Shown here: positions 60,318-64,000 of the stretch, in pieces
Layout of the letters: the number at the start of each line of letters is the position of its first letter
Numbering within the stretch: the first letter of the stretch is position 1
Assembly (NCBI GenBank): GCA_934546745.1
Contig: CAKTDV010000001.1
Span: 62,001-126,000 of the forward strand
Length of the DNA: 64,000 nucleotides
Reading direction: 5' to 3'
Origin: an uncultured Desulfovibrio sp.
GTDB taxonomy: Bacteria > Desulfobacterota > Desulfovibrionia > Desulfovibrionales > Desulfovibrionaceae
The notes under the pieces: generated by a model
What the model was told of the DNA's origin: nothing
The model's database searches: none
Seen by the model: the letters and a program-made list of their open reading frames with translations, nothing else
Position numbers and translations under genes: made by a program

Positions 60318-61397
60318 ATGGAACATACCGTCATCGTCACCGGCGGCGCTGGCTTCATCGGCTCCGCTGTGGTACGCCTCCTGCTCTCCGCCACCAACTG
60401 GCGCGTGGTCAACATAGACAAGCTGACGTATTCCGGCAATCCCGCCTCGCTGGCTGATGTGGAACAGCATCCGCGCTATCATTTCATCCAGGCGGACATT
60501 GCGGATGCCGCCGCCATGCGCGCGGCCTTCGAGGTCTTCCAGCCGACCTGCGTCATGCACCTTGCCGCCGAAAGCCATGTGGACAGATCCATTGACGGCC
60601 CCGCCGTCTTCATGCAGACCAATATTATGGGAACCTTCACCCTGCTGGAGGAAGCCCGCCGCCAATGGAAAACCCTCGTCGATCACGATCCCGGCAAGGC
60701 CGCCCTTTTCCGTTTTCATCATATTTCCACCGACGAAGTCTTCGGCGATCTTGCCGGCACAGGCGGCCTGTTCACGGAACAGACGCCCTATGCGCCAAGC
60801 TCGCCCTATTCGGCCAGCAAGGCGTCCTCCGATCATCTTGTCCGGGCCTGGCACCGCACCTATGGCCTGCCCACGCTCATCACCAACTGCTCAAACAACT
60901 ACGGCCCCCGCCAGTTCCCGGAAAAACTCATCCCGCTGATCATTCTCAACGCCCTTGCCGGGCGCCCCCTTCCCGTCTATGGCGACGGACGGCAGATCCG
61001 CGACTGGCTCTATGTGGAAGATCACGCCCGCGCGCTCCTTCAGGTGCTAACCTGCGGTCATAGTGGCGAAACCTACAATATCGGCGGCCATAACGAAAAA
61101 CAGAATATCGACGTCGTGCGCGCCGTCTGTGCCATCCTCGAAACCGCCGCCCCCGGAAAACCCGCCGGTGTCACGCGCTATGAAGACCTGATAACCTTCG
61201 TCAATGACCGTCCCGGACACGACAGCCGCTATGCCATTGACGCCACAAAAATTGCCCGCGCCTTCGGCTGGCGCCCGCTTGAGACCTTTGAAACCGGTCT
61301 CGCCAAAACCGTTCGCTGGTATCTCGAAAACAGGCCGTGGTGGCAGAGCATCCTTGACGGCACCTACCGTTGCGAACGTCTCGGCGTCAATGTGTAG
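60318..61397 (+). CDS. rfbB: dTDP-glucose 4,6-dehydratase
   Basis: NAD-dependent short-chain enzyme making dTDP-4-keto-6-deoxyglucose for surface polysaccharide sugars. The 359-residue protein has VTGGAGFIGSAVVRLLL, NIDKLTYSGN, HLAAESHVDRSIDGP, ISTDEVFGDL, the catalytic YSASKASSDHLVRA, NCSNNYGPRQFPEKLIPL and DWLYVEDHARAL. ATG 60318 follows AAAGGAAAAACATC. The partner genes rfbA, rfbC and rfbD are not adjacent, so it stands alone. A strong hairpin ends the gene. Confidence 0.96.
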   Translation: MEHTVIVTGGAGFIGSAVVRLLLSATNWRVVNIDKLTYSGNPASLADVEQHPRYHFIQADIADAAAMRAAFEVFQPTCVMHLAAESHVDRSIDGPAVFMQTNIMGTFTLLEEARRQWKTLVDHDPGKAALFRFHHISTDEVFGDLAGTGGLFTEQTPYAPSSPYSASKASSDHLVRAWHRTYGLPTLITNCSNNYGPRQFPEKLIPLIILNALAGRPLPVYGDGRQIRDWLYVEDHARALLQVLTCGHSGETYNIGGHNEKQNIDVVRAVCAILETAAPGKPAGVTRYEDLITFVNDRPGHDSRYAIDATKIARAFGWRPLETFETGLAKTVRWYLENRPWWQSILDGTYRCERLGVNV

Positions 61398-61446
61398 GGA
61401 AAGCACGCCGTCCCGCCCCTCCCCAAACCTTCTCCGCCGCCAGCAT

Positions 61447-61481
61447 GAGAACAGCCCGCCGGCAGCCGGCGGGCTGTTCTC
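61447..61481. terminator. 16-bp hairpin between rfbB and the Sel1 gene
   Basis: Perfect 16-base arms (61447-61462 and 61466-61481) with the loop CAG, between two convergent genes, so it probably stops transcription in both directions, although neither side has a clear T-run. Confidence 0.6.
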
Positions 61482-61546
61482 TCCCATACGGGGGGAGTCT
61501 CCTCCCGCACCGCGTCTCATCCGCAACAGCCGCTGTCCATACGCCG

Positions 61547-62215
61547 TTAGGGACGCTCTTTCAGCGTGCGGGTAAAGATATTGCCGTCGCGCTCAAGCCC
61601 CTGTGCGGCGGCCTTGGCATACCACTCGTCCGCCGCCGCCTGATCCTGGGCTACGCCCACCCCGAATTCATAGCAGGCCCCCACGTAACGCTGGGCCTGG
61701 GGATTGCCCTGCCGGGCGGCTTTGAGAGCCCACTGGAAAGCGCGTTTATGATCCTTGGGCAGGACATCACCCGCAATATAGCGCTGGGAGAGCGCAAATT
61801 CCGCCTCGGCACTGCCATTGCCGGCGGCACGTTCCATCCAGCGCACGGCGGCCTGGGGATCGCGGGGGACCCCTGCACCTGCCTCACAGGCGTAGGCAAT
61901 GAGCATCTGCGCTTCCGCGTTGCCGTTTTCCGCCGCCAGCTGATACCATTTGGCGGCGGTCTCAAAGTCCTGCGGCACACCAAGGCCGTTTTCGTAGCAG
62001 CGTCCGATCAGCACCTGCGCCTGCGTGTCGCCGTTCTGCGCCAAGGGATGCGCCAGATCCAGCGTTTTCCGGTATTTGCCAATGTTGTAGGCCGTCACGG
62101 CCTCGCGCAGCTGTGCCGCTGGATCCGCCGCCAGGACGGACGGCGGCACACACGAAAGCGCTACGGCCAGCGCCGTGCCCGCCGCCAGGTAGGCGGCCCT
62201 ATTTCTTGTCGTCAT
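61547..62215 (-). CDS. exported Sel1-repeat protein
   Basis: A 222-residue protein with a signal peptide (MTTRNRAAYLAAGTALAVALSC, then PPSVLA) and about four Sel1 units of the form AxxLIGxCYExGxGVPxDxxxAxxWYxxAAxxG, e.g. AQVLIGRCYENGLGVPQDFETAAKWYQLAAENGN. Sel1 repeats are TPR-like protein-binding solenoids. It should be periplasmic with an unknown partner. ATG 62215 follows AAGGAG eight bases upstream. An in-frame start at 62455 would add a non-signal stretch. It diverges from the membrane hypothetical. Confidence 0.9.
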   Translation of the reverse strand: MTTRNRAAYLAAGTALAVALSCVPPSVLAADPAAQLREAVTAYNIGKYRKTLDLAHPLAQNGDTQAQVLIGRCYENGLGVPQDFETAAKWYQLAAENGNAEAQMLIAYACEAGAGVPRDPQAAVRWMERAAGNGSAEAEFALSQRYIAGDVLPKDHKRAFQWALKAARQGNPQAQRYVGACYEFGVGVAQDQAAADEWYAKAAAQGLERDGNIFTRTLKERP

Positions 62216-62362
62216 GGGAAAAACTCCTTGCGGGCTTCTGCCCGCACGCGCTCTTGTAGCGCGCCCGCGTTCGGGATGCAAGGTGAGCCAGGCATGGTAT
62301 TGTTTTTCCCGCCGTCTGAAGCTATGCTTAAAACGCCACACACCCCCGCAAAAGGAGACTCC

Positions 62363-62818
62363 ATGCCGGAACGCTATCCGCATCTTCCCCCTGCCAATGG
62401 GAACGGCGCCGACAACGACAGGGAACAAAAAATCTATGACGCCGAAATTATCCACGGGGAATACCGCACTGACGGTACGGCCTCTTCAGACTGCCGGCGG
62501 AATGCCAGCGGTTTCCACGCCGCATCCTGGAGCTGGACATCCATGCGCGGCGGCATGGGCGGCATGAACGCCTTTGATACCGCTTCGCGCTACGCGCCGG
62601 TGGTCACCCTCTTTCTGCTTTTCATCGTCCTCTTCCGCTTCGGCTTTCTTGCCTGCCTGGGATTTCTCTTCTTCTACGCCATCGGCGCGGCCTTCAGCAC
62701 GGTATGGCTTATCCGCCGCATGGCCGAAGGCAAATCCGCAACCCCCTGGCCGTGGCGCATCGGCAACTGGACCGTGTCATTCCTGCTTGCCGGATGGCTC
62801 TCCGGCGGCTTTCACTGA
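62363..62818 (+). CDS. small membrane protein of unknown function
   Basis: A 151-residue protein starting at ATG 62363 behind AAAAGGAGACTCC. A polar N-terminal half of about 75 residues (MPERYPHLPPANGNGADN, then Gly/Met-rich) precedes two adjacent hydrophobic helices, VVTLFLLFIVLFRFGFLACLGFLFFYAIG, and a third, WTVSFLLAGWLSGGF at the C-terminus. No family recognised. The acidic, Tyr/Asp-rich N-terminus would be cytoplasmic. It diverges from the Sel1 gene and precedes the GIY-YIG gene by 23 bases. Confidence 0.75.
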   Translation: MPERYPHLPPANGNGADNDREQKIYDAEIIHGEYRTDGTASSDCRRNASGFHAASWSWTSMRGGMGGMNAFDTASRYAPVVTLFLLFIVLFRFGFLACLGFLFFYAIGAAFSTVWLIRRMAEGKSATPWPWRIGNWTVSFLLAGWLSGGFH

Positions 62819-62841
62819 ACTTCATCCATTTCCGCGGTTGC

Positions 62842-63099
62842 ATGCCGTCAATCTATTTCGTATATATACTGCGCTGTGCGGACGGCAGTCTGTACTGTGG
62901 CATGACGACACACCCGGAACGCCGTACCCGCCAGCACAACGGAGAACTCTCCGGCGGCGGACGGTACACCCGTAGCCGCCGTCCCGTGCGGCTCATCGCG
63001 TATCGCTCCTGCTCCGGCAAGGGGGTGGCGCTGTCGCTGGAAGCGCGTATCAAAAAATTGCCGCGTGACAGGAAACTGGACGCCCTGTGCAGTCTGTAG
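62842..63099 (+). CDS. GIY-YIG domain protein (UPF0213 type)
   Basis: An 85-residue protein made almost entirely of a GIY-YIG nuclease fold. YFVYILRCADGSLYCGMTTHPERRTRQHN contains the VY and CG pair at the GIY and YIG positions and the catalytic Arg, and SLEARIKKLPRDRKLDAL provides the Glu helix. Such proteins may cut DNA at branched structures; YhbQ of E. coli is a homologue. The ATG at 62842 lacks a good ribosome-binding site, so translation may depend on the upstream gene 23 bases before. Confidence 0.9.
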   Translation: MPSIYFVYILRCADGSLYCGMTTHPERRTRQHNGELSGGGRYTRSRRPVRLIAYRSCSGKGVALSLEARIKKLPRDRKLDALCSL

Positions 63100-63230
63100 G
63101 AAGGGGCACTCTGTGTGCGAGCGCCTCCCCATGAGTGCGTGGGAAAAACATATTTCCGGCGGAGCGGCCCGCATCGCTCAAAAAGGAATCTCCATGCCCA
63201 TGCGACCACTGTTAGGACAGGTTTTGCGGA

Positions 63231-63857
63231 ATGATACCCTTTGAGGTGGCTCTGGCCTTTTTCGGCACGGCGATAGTTCTTTCCCTGGCCCCCGGGCCGG
63301 ACAACCTTTTTGTTCTTTCCCAGTCGGCCCTGTACGGCGCGAGGGCGGGCGTCTGCACCACGCTGGGCCTTGCCTCCGGCCTTGTCGTTCACACGACGGC
63401 CGTGGCGCTGGGCGTAGCCGTTCTGTTCCAGACGTCCGCCGTGGCCCTTACGCTGCTGAAAATGGCGGGAGCGGCCTACCTGCTCTATCTGGCATGGCTC
63501 TCCTTCAGGACGGGCGCCGTACTTTCCACCACCGGCAAGGCCGAATTTCTGGGCTATGGCGCACTGTACCGCCGCGGCATCCTCATGAATGTCACCAACC
63601 CCAAGGTGACGCTGTTTTTCCTGGCGTTTCTGCCGCAGTTCTGCGATCCGGCGCGGGGCAGCGTCGCCGTGCAGGTAGGCACGCTCGGCGGCATCTTCAT
63701 GCTGGCGACCCTGATCGTCTTTTCTTCCATCGCCGTCGCGGGCGGCGTCATAACGGCCCGTTTCAACCGGTCGCAAAAAGCGCAAATTCTGCTGCACCGC
63801 TGTGCGGGCGTCATCTTTACCGGCATGGCGTTCCTACTGCTCTTTGCCCACAATTGA
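63231..63857 (+). CDS. LysE/RhtB-family amino-acid exporter
   Basis: A 208-residue inner-membrane protein with about six helices. The N-terminus FEVALAFFGTAIVLSLAPGPDNLFVLSQSALYG and the central GAAYLLYLAWLSFRTG and NVTNPKVTLFFLAFLPQF are the LysE/RhtB family hallmarks. It would export an amino acid or derivative, which cannot be named. ATG 63231; a plausible RBS is AGGACAGG about 12 bases upstream. The preceding 130 bases have no clear terminator. Confidence 0.9.
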   Translation: MIPFEVALAFFGTAIVLSLAPGPDNLFVLSQSALYGARAGVCTTLGLASGLVVHTTAVALGVAVLFQTSAVALTLLKMAGAAYLLYLAWLSFRTGAVLSTTGKAEFLGYGALYRRGILMNVTNPKVTLFFLAFLPQFCDPARGSVAVQVGTLGGIFMLATLIVFSSIAVAGGVITARFNRSQKAQILLHRCAGVIFTGMAFLLLFAHN

Positions 63858-63930
63858 ACGAACTGTCGCGCCGTTTTCCGGCAGCATCCCTTTTCCCGGA
63901 GAGGTACTCCGACACGTGAGGTTTTCTTCC

Positions 63931-64000
63931 ATGTCCGACACCCGTATTCCCCTTGGCGCTCTTCCTTTGGAAGGGCTGGAGCTGCACCTTGACGATCAGA
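63931..64000 (+). CDS. start of a probable YceD/DUF177-family protein (partial)
   Basis: Only the first 23 codons are visible, cut by the right edge. The ATG at 63931 follows a GAGG site. The N-terminus reads MSDTRIPLGALPLEGLELHL, which resembles the start of Desulfovibrio YceD (DUF177) proteins, factors in 23S rRNA accumulation usually followed by rpmF. Identity from this stretch is tentative. Confidence 0.4.
   Translation, partial: MSDTRIPLGALPLEGLELHLDDQ

Noticed and set aside
1..64000. tRNA genes, rRNA genes, CRISPR arrays, insertion sequences, prophage or riboswitches.
   Set aside because: No cloverleaf with a T-arm consensus, no regularly spaced repeats, no transposase or integrase frame and no known riboswitch core was recognised. 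A covariance-model scan would be decisive.

Overview
The window is GC-rich, densely coded chromosomal DNA from a Gram-negative bacterium. The gene set points to the Desulfovibrionaceae (Desulfovibrio-type delta-proteobacteria): a BioD-BioA fusion next to bioB, a Ros/MucR-type regulator, a sigma-54 activator paired with a TPR protein, an LpdD-like small protein beside fhs, and a division/cell-wall (dcw) cluster lying next to a pyruvate kinase gene. MurE carries the DNPR motif of meso-diaminopimelate enzymes, so the peptidoglycan is probably of the Gram-negative mDAP type. The species assignment is inference from family knowledge. No rRNA, tRNA, CRISPR array, insertion sequence or prophage was seen.

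Layout. 1-1174: start of fhs (leftward, cut by the window edge) diverging from two small overlapping genes. 1245-4820: biotin genes bioB and bioDA with an upstream MucR-type regulator. 4953-9564: a lipoprotein, a large TPR protein and a sigma-54 activator. 9719-14615: helicase HrpB, a flavoprotein and a YheT-type hydrolase. 14661-32524: a leftward dcw cluster, rsmH-ftsL-ftsI-murE-murF-mraY-murD-ftsW-murG-murC-murB-ftsQ-ftsA-ftsZ plus a small double-CxxC protein, with many overlapping start and stop codons. This is a near-complete set for lipid II synthesis and septum assembly, but mraZ and ddl are absent. 33121-35609: pyruvate kinase and an HD-GYP protein. 35887-39451: an MFS transporter, an AraC regulator, a Tat-exported flavodoxin and an acetyltransferase. 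39826-43573: miaA-coaD-rsmD and a beta-CASP metallo-hydrolase. 43792-46462: LOG-type protein, tadA and a membrane-anchored spermidine-synthase-like protein. 46585-49525: a muramidase-like protein, a DksA/TraR-type zinc finger and argJ. 49901-53120: str operon rpsL-rpsG-fusA, with no tuf following. 53313-57435: tatD, nadE, glpX and an exported hypothetical. 57647-60275: znuA-znuC-znuB. 60318-64000: rfbB, a Sel1 protein, small membrane and GIY-YIG proteins, a LysE exporter and the start of a probable yceD.

Most of the window is housekeeping and I do not see a large undescribed system. The points most worth a second look are: (1) a consensus-like promoter overlapped by 10-bp-phased TGGGN repeats, resembling MraZ boxes, upstream of rsmH although mraZ is missing; (2) an NAD synthetase whose glutaminase domain has Tyr where the catalytic Cys is expected; (3) a sigma-54 activator with GAFTNA instead of GAFTGA; (4) a ZnuC ATPase with a four-cysteine tail; (5) structured non-coding spacers between rpsL and rpsG, fusA and argJ, and murG and murC.

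All coordinates were read by eye. Start codons were chosen by ribosome-binding site, overlap with the upstream gene and family N-termini. Promoters and hairpins are pattern matches with no experimental support.
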